64,000 nt of DNA from JAFDVN01 sp964472275 (GCA_964472275.1 CAYYJN010000008.1:1-64000); one strand, 5' to 3'; counted from the stretch's first letter, positions 1 through 7,953 are shown. Notes: generated from the sequence alone by a model not told the origin. Numbers and translations are program-made.

Positions 1-51
1 CTCGCCGAAGGGCGTGACGCCGCCCATGCCCGTGACGACGACGCGGCGCAT
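1..51 (-). CDS. beta-ketoacyl-ACP synthase (ApeR/FabF-like), N-terminal fragment
   Basis: Only the first 17 codons are inside the window; the rest lies beyond the left edge. The start reads MRRVVVTGMGGVTPFGE, which is the classic first beta strand of FabF/KAS-II type condensing enzymes. Its ATG shares one base with the TGA of the ketoreductase gene upstream, so it is translationally coupled to it. By position it is the third condensing enzyme of the aryl polyene-type cluster (the ApeR position in proteobacterial clusters). The active-site Cys and His residues cannot be checked here. Confidence 0.75.
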   Translation of the reverse strand, partial: MRRVVVTGMGGVTPFGE

Positions 52-776
52 CAGATCATGCCCCCGTTCACGCCGATCACCTGGCGCGTGATGTAGCCCG
101 CGCCGTCCGAGAAGAGGAAGGCCACGGCGGCGGCCACATCCTGCGGCTGGCCGACCTTGCCCATGGGAATGGCCGCGAGGGCACGCTCCAGCACCAGCGC
201 GTCCACCATCTCGGATTCGATGAGGCCCGGCGCCACGCAGTTCACGGTGATGCCGCGGCTGGCCAGTTCCACGGCGAGCGCCTTCGTCGCGCCGATGAGC
301 CCGGCCTTGGCGGCGGAGTAGTTCACCTGGCCCCGGTTGCCCACGACGCCGGAGACGGAGGCGATGGTGACGATGCGTCCGCCCTGGCGGGTCTTCACCA
401 TGGGGATCGTGAGCGGCTGGACCACATGGAAGAAACTGTCGAGGCCGACGGCCAGGACTTCGTCCCAATCCTTGGCGCTGAGCGCGGGGAAGGCCGCGTC
501 CCGCGCGATGCCCGCGTTGCAGACGATGCCGTAGAAGGGGCCGTCCTTCGCGAGTTTGGTTTCCAGGGCGGTGGCCGTTTGATCGCGATCCGTCGCATCG
601 AAGGCGATCCAGTCCGCGCCGTTCCCGAGCTCGGCGGCGAGGGCTTTCGCCTCGTCCACGCGGCTGCGGCAGTGGACCGTGACGCGGAAGCCGTCGGCCG
701 CGAGGCGAATGGCGATGGCGCGGCCCAGGCGGCCGGTGGCGCCGGTGACGAGCACGCTGCGGGGGGAAGAGGTCAT
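51..776 (-). CDS. 3-oxoacyl-ACP reductase, FabG/SDR family (ApeQ-like)
   Basis: A 241-residue short-chain dehydrogenase/reductase that should reduce 3-oxoacyl-ACP intermediates with NADPH. The cofactor motif VTGATGRLG lies near the N-terminus, NAG (in CNAGIA) in the middle, the catalytic Ser in ASVSG and the Tyr/Lys pair in YSAAK; the end VNGGMI is typical of FabG. The start at the MTSSPRS codon was chosen because it gives the usual length and overlaps the upstream dehydratase stop by 4 bases; a longer open frame upstream is only antisense to, or out of frame with, real genes. It lies in the aryl polyene-type operon between a dehydratase and a ketosynthase, so a role in polyene chain extension is more likely than housekeeping fatty acid synthesis. 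Confidence 0.9.
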   Translation of the reverse strand: MTSSPRSVLVTGATGRLGRAIAIRLAADGFRVTVHCRSRVDEAKALAAELGNGADWIAFDATDRDQTATALETKLAKDGPFYGIVCNAGIARDAAFPALSAKDWDEVLAVGLDSFFHVVQPLTIPMVKTRQGGRIVTIASVSGVVGNRGQVNYSAAKAGLIGATKALAVELASRGITVNCVAPGLIESEMVDALVLERALAAIPMGKVGQPQDVAAAVAFLFSDGAGYITRQVIGVNGGMI

Positions 777-1189
777 GGGGCTTCGATGGCTTTCAGGGTC
801 GCGGTGGCCACGGGCGCGCCGTCGCGTCGGAGCTCGCAGCGAAAGGCGCTGGGGCCGGACTCGTCCAGAAAGAGCACCCGGACTTCGATTTCCAGCTCCG
901 TCCCCGGCGGGAAGGTGGGCGCGGTGGCGGTGAAGCTGCGCGTCCCGAGCAAGTATCCCACCCGGACCGGGCGGCCCGAAAGGGTGTTGCGATGCCCGCT
1001 GAAGGCGGAGGCAGCCTGGGCCATGAGTTCGAGGCCCGCCCAGGCGGGCATCTGACCGCGCGCATCCAGGCAGCACAGGCCCTCGCTGACGGTGGCGACG
1101 GCGAGGCAGCCGTCCTCCCAGACCTCCTTCAGGCCCATGAGGACGATGGCGGGGCGCCGGTGAGGCAGCAGTGGTTCCACGGGAATCAT
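773..1189 (-). CDS. hotdog-fold 3-hydroxyacyl-ACP dehydratase (ApeP-like)
   Basis: A 138-residue protein of the FabZ/hotdog type. It starts with PVEPLLPHRRPAIVL, the usual N-terminal strand of ApeP-like dehydratases, and has a central helix with AWAGLELMAQAA, where the Glu matches the catalytic acidic residue of the hotdog helix; the His of PHRRP is the likely partner. Its length fits single-domain dehydratases. It overlaps the ketosynthase gene upstream and the ketoreductase downstream by 4 bases each. In characterised aryl polyene systems two different hotdog subunits act together as a heterodimer; the second candidate here is at 4493-4840. Assignment rests on motif recognition and context. 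Confidence 0.8.
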   Translation of the reverse strand: MIPVEPLLPHRRPAIVLMGLKEVWEDGCLAVATVSEGLCCLDARGQMPAWAGLELMAQAASAFSGHRNTLSGRPVRVGYLLGTRSFTATAPTFPPGTELEIEVRVLFLDESGPSAFRCELRRDGAPVATATLKAIEAP

Positions 1190-2373
1190 GGCATCTCACC
1201 GAACACGAGGCTGAGGTTGTTGCCGCCGAAGGCGAAGGCGTTGGACAGGACCGCGCGGGGGCCGAGGCGCTCGCCGATACCCACGAGCCGCAGCGGCGGC
1301 AAGTCCTTGTCTGCCTTGCCATCCCAGCGGTGGGGCGGCAGAAGGCCTTCGGCGTTCCAGTCCGGATGGAGCGTGAGCCAGGCGAAGGCCGCCTCCAGCG
1401 CCGCCGCCGCGCCCAGCGTGTGGCCCGTGAGGGGCTTGGTGCCGCTGCACGGGACGCCATCTGCGAAGACCCGCGCGGTGGCGAGCGCTTCCATGGCGTC
1501 GTTCTTGGGCGTCGCCGTGGCGTGGAGGTTGAGGTAGCCGATGGGCTCCGGCCCCATGCCGGCGTCCTTCAGGGCCGCGCGCATGGCCGCCTCCGCGCCC
1601 GCGCCGGAAGGGTCGGGCGAGGAGATGTGATGGGCGTCGCTGGATGCGCCCGCGCCGAGGAGCGCCACCGGCGCGGAGGCCCGCGTCATTAGGAACAGCG
1701 CCGCGCCTTCGCCCACATTGATGCCCCGGCGATTCCGGCTCATGGGATCGCACAAGTCTGGCGAAACCGATTCCAGCGACGCGAAGCCGTTCACCGTGAG
1801 CTTGCACAGCGAATCACAGCCGCCCGCGATCATCGCGTCGCAATGGCCCTGGTCCAACATCCGTCGCGCGCTCGCGAGAGCCTTGCCGCCGGAGGTGCAG
1901 GCGGTGGAGACGGTGAGGGCGGGGCCGCGCAGCCCCAGGTAGTCCGCGAGAAAAGGCGCCATCCGCCCGATCTCCTGCTGCTGGTAGTCGTACCAACCGG
2001 GAAGGGCGCCGTCCGAGGCCCGCTCCGCGATGGCCCGCTCTCCCGCCTCGATGCCGGAAGTGCTCGTGCCCAGCACGACGCCCACGCGGCTGCGTCCATG
2101 GCGTGTGATGGCCGCGTCCACTTCGTCGCGAATCTCGTCCAATGCCGCCAGCAGGAGGCGCGTGGCGCGGGAATCGTCCTTGGCGAAGGCGGCGGGAAGC
2201 GGCGGCAACTCGCCGCGCACGCGACCCACGCGCGCGATCCGCCCGTTCGGCAACCAGCCCGCTTCTTCCGCGAGGCCCGATGCGTCGCCCGCGAAGAGCC
2301 CCTGGGCCACTTCGGTCTTGCCGCGGCCCAGGGCGCACACGAGGCCGAGCGCCTCCAACGCGACGATGCTCAT
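1186..2373 (-). CDS. beta-ketoacyl-ACP synthase (ApeO-like ketosynthase)
   Basis: A complete 395-residue condensing enzyme. The active-site Cys is residue 159 in STACTSGGKAL, and the two catalytic His residues are 284 (NLHATATPKND) and 318 (LTGHTLGAAAA), so the Cys-His-His triad is intact. The C-terminus ends with the usual NAFAFGGNN glycine-rich loop. It should elongate an ACP-bound acyl chain with malonyl-ACP. In known aryl polyene pathways this enzyme pairs with a ketosynthase-like chain-length partner; the half-size protein at 6124-6819 is the candidate. It sits 18 bases after the thioesterase gene and overlaps the dehydratase gene by 4 bases. Confidence 0.88.
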   Translation of the reverse strand: MSIVALEALGLVCALGRGKTEVAQGLFAGDASGLAEEAGWLPNGRIARVGRVRGELPPLPAAFAKDDSRATRLLLAALDEIRDEVDAAITRHGRSRVGVVLGTSTSGIEAGERAIAERASDGALPGWYDYQQQEIGRMAPFLADYLGLRGPALTVSTACTSGGKALASARRMLDQGHCDAMIAGGCDSLCKLTVNGFASLESVSPDLCDPMSRNRRGINVGEGAALFLMTRASAPVALLGAGASSDAHHISSPDPSGAGAEAAMRAALKDAGMGPEPIGYLNLHATATPKNDAMEALATARVFADGVPCSGTKPLTGHTLGAAAALEAAFAWLTLHPDWNAEGLLPPHRWDGKADKDLPPLRLVGIGERLGPRAVLSNAFAFGGNNLSLVFGEMP

Positions 2374-2391
2374 AGACGGCTCATGACCGAT

Positions 2392-2808
2392 TCACGCGCG
2401 GCTCGCGCGATCCAGCGCCGCGACCATGGCGGGCGGCGTGCCATCCGCCAGCGCGCCGGTGCCCGCGTCCACCGCCAGCTGCACGGTGACGGCCTTGGTG
2501 AGCTTCTCGCCGCTGACGGCGTCGTGGATGGCGTAGGCGATCTTCATCCGATCCGCGTGCTCCACCAGCGTCGCTTCTACGGCGACCTTCTGCCCGTAGC
2601 GCAAGGGACGCAGGTACTTGATCTCGCAGGTGACGACGGGCCACGCGCAGCCCGTGGCGGCCATGGAATCCAGGTCCAGCCCGGCCTTGCGCAGGAGCGC
2701 GGTTCGGGCGATCTCGAAATACTTGAGGTAGTGGCCGTGCCAGACGATGCCCATGGAATCCACATCGTGGAAGGGCACTTCGAGGGAGATCTCGGCGTGG
2801 AGGGGCAT
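2392..2808 (-). CDS. acyl-CoA/ACP thioesterase, YbgC/FadM hotdog family (ApeK-like)
   Basis: A 138-residue 4HBT-type thioesterase. The signature near the N-terminus, FHDVDSMGIVWHGHY, carries the catalytic Asp (residue 17) and the conserved G-I-V-x-H-x-x-Y pattern of this family. It probably hydrolyses a thioester, releasing acyl chains or proofreading stalled ones; the exact substrate cannot be read from sequence. Its ATG overlaps the stop of the glycosyltransferase/acyltransferase gene by one base. Its place between that gene and the ketosynthase matches the ApeK position in known aryl polyene clusters. Confidence 0.82.
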   Translation of the reverse strand: MPLHAEISLEVPFHDVDSMGIVWHGHYLKYFEIARTALLRKAGLDLDSMAATGCAWPVVTCEIKYLRPLRYGQKVAVEATLVEHADRMKIAYAIHDAVSGEKLTKAVTVQLAVDAGTGALADGTPPAMVAALDRASRA

Positions 2809-4496
2809 CAGGCCTCGGGGGAAGGCGCGCGCTCGCGCCAGAAATCGTAGAAATTAAACCATTGGAAGGGCGCGCGGGCGCAGCCCTCCTCCAGCGCGGC
2901 CGCGTAGCGCGCGAGGTGCGCGGCCAGCGCGGCGTCGCGCCCCTTGCGCGGCAGATCCAGCCGCTCGGCGAACAGCTCCATGCGGATCGCGTAGCGGTTG
3001 CCCTCCTTCACACAGAAGAAGAGGTAGACCGGGCATTGGAGGAGATGGGCCAGCAGCAGTGGCCCGATGGGGAAGTCGGCGTCGCGTCCGAGAAAGGACG
3101 CGCGCGCGGAGCGCCCGTTCTCGGAGGCGGGCGGGCGGTCGCCGAGGATGAAGAGGCCCTCGCCTTTCTCGATGCGGTCCGCCAGGAGCATCGCCGTGTC
3201 CGGCCCCGCATCCTTCACATGGATGACCTGGGCGTCGTAGTCCGGGTTGATGCGTTGGAGCAGCGCCAGGAATCGCGCCGCGTGCTCGGAGTCGAGGACC
3301 GCGTTGAGGCCTTTGAGCCCCCGCGCCGCGCCGATGCCGCGAAGCATGTCCAGGTTGCCCAGGTGCGCGCTGAGGAAGATGGCCCCGCGTCTCGACCCCC
3401 GCTGGGCGAGAAAAGCCGCTTCGTCGGGGAAGTCCACCTTCAGCTTTCCGGGGTCCACCCAAGCGAGGAAGCGGTCCACATAGGACTGGGCGAAGGTCCG
3501 CAGGTGGCGGTAGGCGGCGAAGAAGCCGGGCTTCGCGCGAAGCCCGGGAAGGGCGCCGCGCCGTTCGAAGAGCCGCGTCAGGTAGGCGCGGGAGGCCCGC
3601 CGCGCGGCGCTTCCGGTGAGGAAAAAGTAGGCGGCGACGAATTCCGTCACGAAGCGCAGTGCCCATGCGCCGAGAAAGCGGTGGGTCCACAGACAGAAGC
3701 GCAAGCCCAGGGTGGTGCCGCGCTCCTGGACGCGGGACCAGTGAGCGTCCTTCGCGGCCTTGCGCGCGCGGCGACGGCGAAGCAGGCCGGGGATCATGGC
3801 CAGCACGAGCCCCGTGTGCAGGCGCGTGAGGCGCAGGTTGTCTTGCAGCATCCGGAAGTGGGAGACGCCATCGTCCGGATAGGTGACCGTCACCGGCGCG
3901 TTGAGGATGGGCGCGCCCTCCCAGGCGAGGCGCACGATGGCCGCCGTGTCGAAGTCCATGCGCGCGGGCAGCGCCACGCGATCCATCAGGCGCGTCATGG
4001 CGGCGAGCGGATAGAGGCGGAAGCCGCAGAGCGAATCGCCGATGGCGATGGAGAGCGTTTCGAAGTGGACCCAGGCGTGGGTGAAGAGGCGGCCGTAACG
4101 GCGCGCCAGCGGCACGCGGCCTTCGTAGCGCGGCACGCCCGCGATGACGGCCGTGGGGTTCGCTTCGCCCAAGACCATGAAGCGGGCCACGGCGGCGAGC
4201 TCGTGCTGACCATCCGCGTCCACCTGGAGCGCGTGGGTGAAGCCCTCGGCCCAGGCGGCGCGGAGCGCGGCGCAGACGGCTGCGCCCTTGCCCTGATTCC
4301 GCTCCCAGCGCGCGAGGCGCAGTTCGGGATGCAGTTCTTTAAGGCGCGCGAGCTCATCTTGAGTGGCCGCGTCGCTGCCATCGTCCTGGAGGAAGATCGG
4401 ATGGCCGGTGGCGAGCAGGCCTTCCACCGTGCGCGTGAGCGGCGGGCCCGGATTGAACGCGGGCACCACGAGGCAGGGCCGGAAGGTCGTGGTCAC
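2808..4496 (-). CDS. GT2 glycosyltransferase fused to LpxL-like acyltransferase (ApeJ-like)
   Basis: A 562-residue two-domain protein. Residues 1 to about 240 form a GT-A glycosyltransferase, shown by VVPAFNPG, the DDGSD loop and the metal-binding VDADGQHE motif. From about residue 290 onward it resembles lauroyl/lysophospholipid acyltransferases: a HLGNLD segment replaces the usual HxxxxD/E motif and ILGDRPP follows. A hydrophobic, Arg/Lys-rich stretch links the domains, consistent with membrane association. Fusions of this kind are typical of aryl polyene and flexirubin clusters, where they are thought to attach the polyene to a lipid or sugar anchor in the inner membrane; the linkage made here is inference. 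It overlaps its neighbours on both sides. Confidence 0.85.
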   Translation of the reverse strand: MTTTFRPCLVVPAFNPGPPLTRTVEGLLATGHPIFLQDDGSDAATQDELARLKELHPELRLARWERNQGKGAAVCAALRAAWAEGFTHALQVDADGQHELAAVARFMVLGEANPTAVIAGVPRYEGRVPLARRYGRLFTHAWVHFETLSIAIGDSLCGFRLYPLAAMTRLMDRVALPARMDFDTAAIVRLAWEGAPILNAPVTVTYPDDGVSHFRMLQDNLRLTRLHTGLVLAMIPGLLRRRRARKAAKDAHWSRVQERGTTLGLRFCLWTHRFLGAWALRFVTEFVAAYFFLTGSAARRASRAYLTRLFERRGALPGLRAKPGFFAAYRHLRTFAQSYVDRFLAWVDPGKLKVDFPDEAAFLAQRGSRRGAIFLSAHLGNLDMLRGIGAARGLKGLNAVLDSEHAARFLALLQRINPDYDAQVIHVKDAGPDTAMLLADRIEKGEGLFILGDRPPASENGRSARASFLGRDADFPIGPLLLAHLLQCPVYLFFCVKEGNRYAIRMELFAERLDLPRKGRDAALAAHLARYAAALEEGCARAPFQWFNFYDFWRERAPSPEA

Positions 4497-4840
4497 GCGG
4501 GCGGAGCGAAGCGCGCGAAGCCGCTGGATTTCTTGCTTCCCGAAGCCGAGTAGGCGAACCCCAGCTCATGCGCGGAAGCGTCCCAATCAAGGCGCAGCTC
4601 GATGGGTTCCTCCGGCGTGATGATGGCCTGAAACTTCAGATGCTCCAGGGACTGGAACACGCCCAAAGGCCCGAAGGACGCCTCACCGAGCCGCATCGCC
4701 CAGTCCACCTGCACCACGCCGGGCAGGATGGGCTGGTCGGGGAAATGGCCTTCGAAGGCCGGATGCTCCGGCTCCACTTCAAAGGCAAAGGCCCCCGGTT
4801 CGCTGGAGAGGGCGCGCAGCGAGCGGGGGAAGGGGATCAT
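4493..4840 (-). CDS. FabZ/FabA-like hotdog dehydratase (ApeI-like)
   Basis: A 115-residue hotdog protein with GHFPDQPILPGVVQVDW: His32 matches the catalytic His of FabZ and Asp46 lies where FabZ carries its catalytic Glu. It is shorter than standalone FabZ (about 145 residues). It should dehydrate 3-hydroxyacyl-ACP, probably together with the second hotdog subunit at 773-1189, as in known aryl polyene systems where the two form a heterodimer. It overlaps the ACP gene upstream and the fusion glycosyltransferase downstream by 4 bases each, which argues for tight translational coupling. Confidence 0.82.
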   Translation of the reverse strand: MIPFPRSLRALSSEPGAFAFEVEPEHPAFEGHFPDQPILPGVVQVDWAMRLGEASFGPLGVFQSLEHLKFQAIITPEEPIELRLDWDASAHELGFAYSASGSKKSSGFARFAPPA

Positions 4841-5094
4841 GCCCGGAGCATGGCGTGGACGGCCTCCACCACATCGTTCACCGTGCGCACATGGCGGAAC
4901 TCTTCGGCCTTCACCCGGCGGCCGGTGATGTCCTGGAGCTGGATGGCGAGCTCCACCGCGTCAATGCTGTCGAGATCGAGATCCGTGAAGAGGTGGGATT
5001 CGAGCGTGATCTTCACCGGGTCCAGGCGGAAGGAATCCGCGAGCACCTGGCGGAGCTTCTGGAAGATGTCGTCTTTGCTCAAGGCGGTGTTCAT
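4837..5094 (-). CDS. acyl carrier protein (ApeF-like)
   Basis: An 85-residue acyl carrier protein. The phosphopantetheine attachment site is Ser43 within DLDLDSIDAVEL, and the rest is the expected acidic four-helix pattern. It follows directly on a second ACP gene (4-base overlap). Paired ACPs with distinct sequences are a hallmark of aryl polyene clusters, where one may carry the starter and the other the growing chain; which does which here cannot be told. Confidence 0.92.
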   Translation of the reverse strand: MNTALSKDDIFQKLRQVLADSFRLDPVKITLESHLFTDLDLDSIDAVELAIQLQDITGRRVKAEEFRHVRTVNDVVEAVHAMLRA

Positions 5095-5378
5095 GCGGAG
5101 TCCGGGGTGCGCTGAGCCTGATGGCTGCTGACGAAGGCGGCGAGGGTCGCCGGGGTGCGGAAATGGTGGGCGAAGCTGGACTGGGCGGCGCCGTCGAGAT
5201 CGAGCCGGTAGGCCTTCTTGAGCGCGATGCCCAGCTCGAAGGCGTCAATGGAATCGAGGCCGAGGCCTTCCGCGAAGAGCGGTTCATCATCGCCGATGTC
5301 TTCGGGCTTCGTGTCTTCGAGATCAAGCGTCGCGACGATGAAGCGCTTGATCTCCTCCGGGCTGATGTCCTGAACCAT
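5091..5378 (-). CDS. acyl carrier protein (ApeE-like)
   Basis: A 95-residue ACP starting MVQDISPEEI. The carrier Ser lies in GLGLDSIDAFEL. The frame stays open 15 codons further upstream, but that extension (MTSRKNWRRV) does not resemble an ACP N-terminus and lies wholly within the acyltransferase gene, so the internal ATG is preferred. Even so, the first 56 bases overlap the end of the upstream acyltransferase gene in another frame, far more than the 1-4 base overlaps elsewhere in this operon. Confidence 0.88.
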   Translation of the reverse strand: MVQDISPEEIKRFIVATLDLEDTKPEDIGDDEPLFAEGLGLDSIDAFELGIALKKAYRLDLDGAAQSSFAHHFRTPATLAAFVSSHQAQRTPDSA

Positions 5379-6120
5379 GGCGTTCCTGATCGAAACGCGC
5401 CTCCAGTTCTTCCGTGAGGTCACGCGCAGCCTGGGGGGCGGGCTGGTCCCCCGGGCCGTAAGGCCCCAGCCGCGCGAAAGCGCGTACCTGATAATCGCAT
5501 GACAGCTTCGGCATGTGATACCAGCGATGGCCCTTGGCCAGCAGCGGGGGCTCGCAGGTGATGGCCACCGCCAGCACGGGCGCGCCGCTCCGCAGGGCCA
5601 GATGGGCCGCGCCCCGCTGGAAGTGGTAGGGCTGCCCGGGTTCCGTGCGCGTGCCTTCGGGGAAGAGGATCAGGGTTTCGCCCCGCTGGAGCGCCTTGGC
5701 CCCCTCCTCCAGCACCCATTCCGGGCTCAGGGTGGGGATGTAACCGGCCGCCCGCACCGCCCAGCCGAAGCCGGGATTCTTCCAGACCCCGGGCTTCACG
5801 ATGCAGGTGAGCTGGGGGATGGTGCCGAGGGCCATGACCACATCCAGATAGCCCGGATGGGTGGCGAGGATGAGGGCTCCGTCCAGCTCCGCCCGGGGTG
5901 GCAGATCCGTGCGGAGGTCGTAAATCCGCGCGGCGGAAAGGAACCAGACGAGGGCGCGGAAGTACTGGAAGAACACCGTCCGCGTCCGGCGCCGCAGGGC
6001 GGCCTCGCCCCCGGGCAGCAGCCACAGGATGGGCACGCCGATCAGCGAGAAGAGCAGGCCCCCGATGCCGACCGAGCTGAAGCCGATGCCGCTGGCGAGG
6101 ATCTTCAGGAGGCGCGGCAT
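5323..6120 (-). CDS. PlsC-type 1-acyl-glycerol-3-phosphate acyltransferase family (ApeD-like)
   Basis: A 265-residue membrane-associated acyltransferase. It has a hydrophobic N-terminus (residues about 10-36), the catalytic HPGYLD motif (His88, Asp93, the HxxxxD signature) and the FPEGTRT substrate-binding motif near residues 153-159. In the cluster it matches the ApeD position and may load or anchor acyl chains. The last 19 or so residues (rich in Gly, Gln and His) overlap the start of the ACP gene out of frame and look unlike a normal C-terminus; either this is a real long overlap or the ancestral stop was lost. Confidence 0.83.
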   Translation of the reverse strand: MPRLLKILASGIGFSSVGIGGLLFSLIGVPILWLLPGGEAALRRRTRTVFFQYFRALVWFLSAARIYDLRTDLPPRAELDGALILATHPGYLDVVMALGTIPQLTCIVKPGVWKNPGFGWAVRAAGYIPTLSPEWVLEEGAKALQRGETLILFPEGTRTEPGQPYHFQRGAAHLALRSGAPVLAVAITCEPPLLAKGHRWYHMPKLSCDYQVRAFARLGPYGPGDQPAPQAARDLTEELEARFDQERHGSGHQPGGDQALHRRDA

Positions 6121-6123
6121 GGA

Positions 6124-6819
6124 TTACACGAGGTCGAAGGTCCACGCGCCGCGCGGTCCAGCCCAAGGGCCGAGCGCCTCGCCCGCGAGGGCGCGCAGCG
6201 CGTGGAGGGACTGGGGCAGGCGCGGCGAACCTGGCTCTGCTTCGGGCGCCCGCTCCAGGCGCAGCGTGCGCGACGCGGGCGCGCCGATGAGCAGGGCCAG
6301 CGCGTGCAGCGGTTCGGGAGGAGCCGGAGACAGCGCTTCGGGAAGGGCGTCATCCCCGAAGACGAAGAGCACGGGCTCGCCGTTCTCCTGATGCAGCGCG
6401 AGCGCCTCCAGCAATCCCCAGCCGAAGGTCTCGGCCCCGGCTCCGAGGGCCGTGATGGCGCTTCCGTCCTTTCGCGCGATGGACCAGATGCCCGCCACGG
6501 CGTTGTGCACATTCATGGAGAACTGCGTGGGCGAGATGTCGAGGCCCGCCGCCATGTCCTCCAGCATGGGCAGCGTCCGCGCGGGCTCGCCGTGGCGGGA
6601 GGCGAAGACGGAGCGCAAAGGGGCGAGCCCTTCCGCCGCCAGGGCCGCGCAGTGGATCATCCCCTTGCCCAACGCGCTGAGCCTGCGGCGGAGCAGCGGT
6701 TCCACCAGGCTCGCGTCCGGCGCGCCCGCGGCGACCTCAAGCCATCCATCGTCGGGCTGATCCAGCGGCGCCGCGGACCAGGCCACGGCCCGAAGAAGCG
6801 GCACCTTCCACGAAATCAC
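6124..6819 (-). CDS. half-size beta-ketoacyl synthase-like protein (ApeC-like, coronafacic acid synthetase family)
   Basis: A 231-residue protein resembling the N-terminal-domain-only ketosynthase family found in aryl polyene clusters. The segment SPTQFSMNVHNAVAG is the family's recognisable core, and the Cys of a true condensing enzyme is absent. In studied clusters a protein of this type pairs with the full ketosynthase as a chain-length-factor-like subunit; applying that here is inference. It is the first biosynthetic gene of the run, starting with a 4-base overlap with the HIT lipoprotein gene. Confidence 0.72.
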   Translation of the reverse strand: MISWKVPLLRAVAWSAAPLDQPDDGWLEVAAGAPDASLVEPLLRRRLSALGKGMIHCAALAAEGLAPLRSVFASRHGEPARTLPMLEDMAAGLDISPTQFSMNVHNAVAGIWSIARKDGSAITALGAGAETFGWGLLEALALHQENGEPVLFVFGDDALPEALSPAPPEPLHALALLIGAPASRTLRLERAPEAEPGSPRLPQSLHALRALAGEALGPWAGPRGAWTFDLV

Positions 6820-7316
6820 GGCGCGGGGGATTTGCCGGGAATGGTGATCGGGTCTTCCAGCAACCGCTCGCCGCCGACCACATGGAAGTGGAGGTGGGGC
6901 ACGGTCTGGTTGGCGTCCGAGCCCGTGTTGGCGATGACGCGGAAGCCGCGCTCGGTGAGGCCGAACTTCTTGGCGACTTTGAAGCAGGCGTCCAGCAGCG
7001 CGGCGCGGGTCTCCACCGGAAGCTGCTCCAGCTCGTCCAGGCTGCGGATGTGCTGCTTGGGGATCACGAGGATGTGGATGGGCGCGCGCGGCGCGATGTC
7101 CCAGAAGGCGACGACGCGATCATCCTCATAGACCTTCTTGGAGGGCGCGACGCCCGCCACGATCCGGCAGAAGATGCAGTCCTTGTGGGCGTGGTATTCC
7201 GGGTGGGCGAGGACCCAGGCGGGTTGGGCCGGGGCCGCCTGGGGCGCGGCCCGCGGCGCCTGGCAGGCCAGGAAGGGCAGCAGCGCCAGGGTCGCGAGGA
7301 TCGTCTTAGCGGCCAC
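6816..7316 (-). CDS. HIT-family hydrolase with lipoprotein signal
   Basis: About 166 residues from a GTG start that overlaps the transaldolase stop; a longer open frame upstream only reads through the transaldolase gene. The mature part is a histidine-triad nucleotide-binding protein: CIFCRIV near the start, and HLHFHVV as the catalytic triad near the C-terminus. Unusually, the N-terminus is a signal sequence with a lipobox (LPFLAC), which would place the enzyme outside the inner membrane as a lipoprotein. HIT proteins normally hydrolyse nucleoside phosphoramidates or dinucleotides in the cytoplasm, so the export is notable. It is the link between the transaldolase gene and the pigment cluster, overlapping both. 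Confidence 0.82.
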   Translation of the reverse strand: MAAKTILATLALLPFLACQAPRAAPQAAPAQPAWVLAHPEYHAHKDCIFCRIVAGVAPSKKVYEDDRVVAFWDIAPRAPIHILVIPKQHIRSLDELEQLPVETRAALLDACFKVAKKFGLTERGFRVIANTGSDANQTVPHLHFHVVGGERLLEDPITIPGKSPAP

Positions 7317-7953
7317 TCTTCTTCCAATCCGCGAGGAAGCCTTCGATGCCCTTGTCTGTGAGCGGGTGCTGGAGCATCTGATCGAAGACCTTGGTGGGGA
7401 TGGTGGCCACATGGGCGCCCGCCAGGGCCGCGTCCGTCACATGGCGGGGGCCGCGGATGCTGGCGGCGAGGCACTGGGTGTGGAGGTGGTGGCTTTCGAA
7501 GATCGCCACGATCTCGCGGATCAGCTCCATGCCGTCCAGGTTGATGTCATCCAGGCGGCCGATGAAGGGCGACACGAAGGTGGCCCCGGCCTTGGCGGCC
7601 ATGAGGGCCTGGGAGGCGCTGAAGCAGAGCGTCACATTGGTGTGGATGCCCTCCTGCTTGAAGGCGTGGGCGGCCTTGAGGCCCTCCGCCGTGAGCGGCA
7701 CCTTCACCACCACATTGCGGTGGATAGCGGAGAGCTTGCGGCCCTCCTCCAGCATGCCCTTGGCCTCCAGGCTGATGACTTCGGCGGAGATGGGGCCGTC
7801 CACGATGCCGCAGATCTCCTCGATGATCGCCTCGAAGGGCTTGCCCGTCTCCTTGGCGATGAGGGAGGGGTTCGTCGTCACGCCATCGAGGACGCCGAGC
7901 TCGTTGATGCGCTTGATGTCGGCGATGTTGGCGGTATCAATAAAGAACTTCAT
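7306..7953 (-). CDS. small transaldolase / fructose-6-phosphate aldolase-type (TalC/Fsa family)
   Basis: A 215-residue TIM-barrel aldolase of the short transaldolase family, starting MKFFIDTANI. The Schiff-base Lys is in VVVKVPLT; TNPSL and the later HIGR-like FIGRLDD segments are family landmarks. It transfers dihydroxyacetone units between sugar phosphates in the pentose phosphate pathway, or acts as fructose-6-phosphate aldolase; the two cannot be separated by eye. An AGGAG ribosome binding site lies 5 bases before the ATG. It is the first gene of the minus-strand run and is divergent from thyX across an 82-base gap that must hold both promoters. Confidence 0.9.
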   Translation of the reverse strand: MKFFIDTANIADIKRINELGVLDGVTTNPSLIAKETGKPFEAIIEEICGIVDGPISAEVISLEAKGMLEEGRKLSAIHRNVVVKVPLTAEGLKAAHAFKQEGIHTNVTLCFSASQALMAAKAGATFVSPFIGRLDDINLDGMELIREIVAIFESHHLHTQCLAASIRGPRHVTDAALAGAHVATIPTKVFDQMLQHPLTDKGIEGFLADWKKSGR

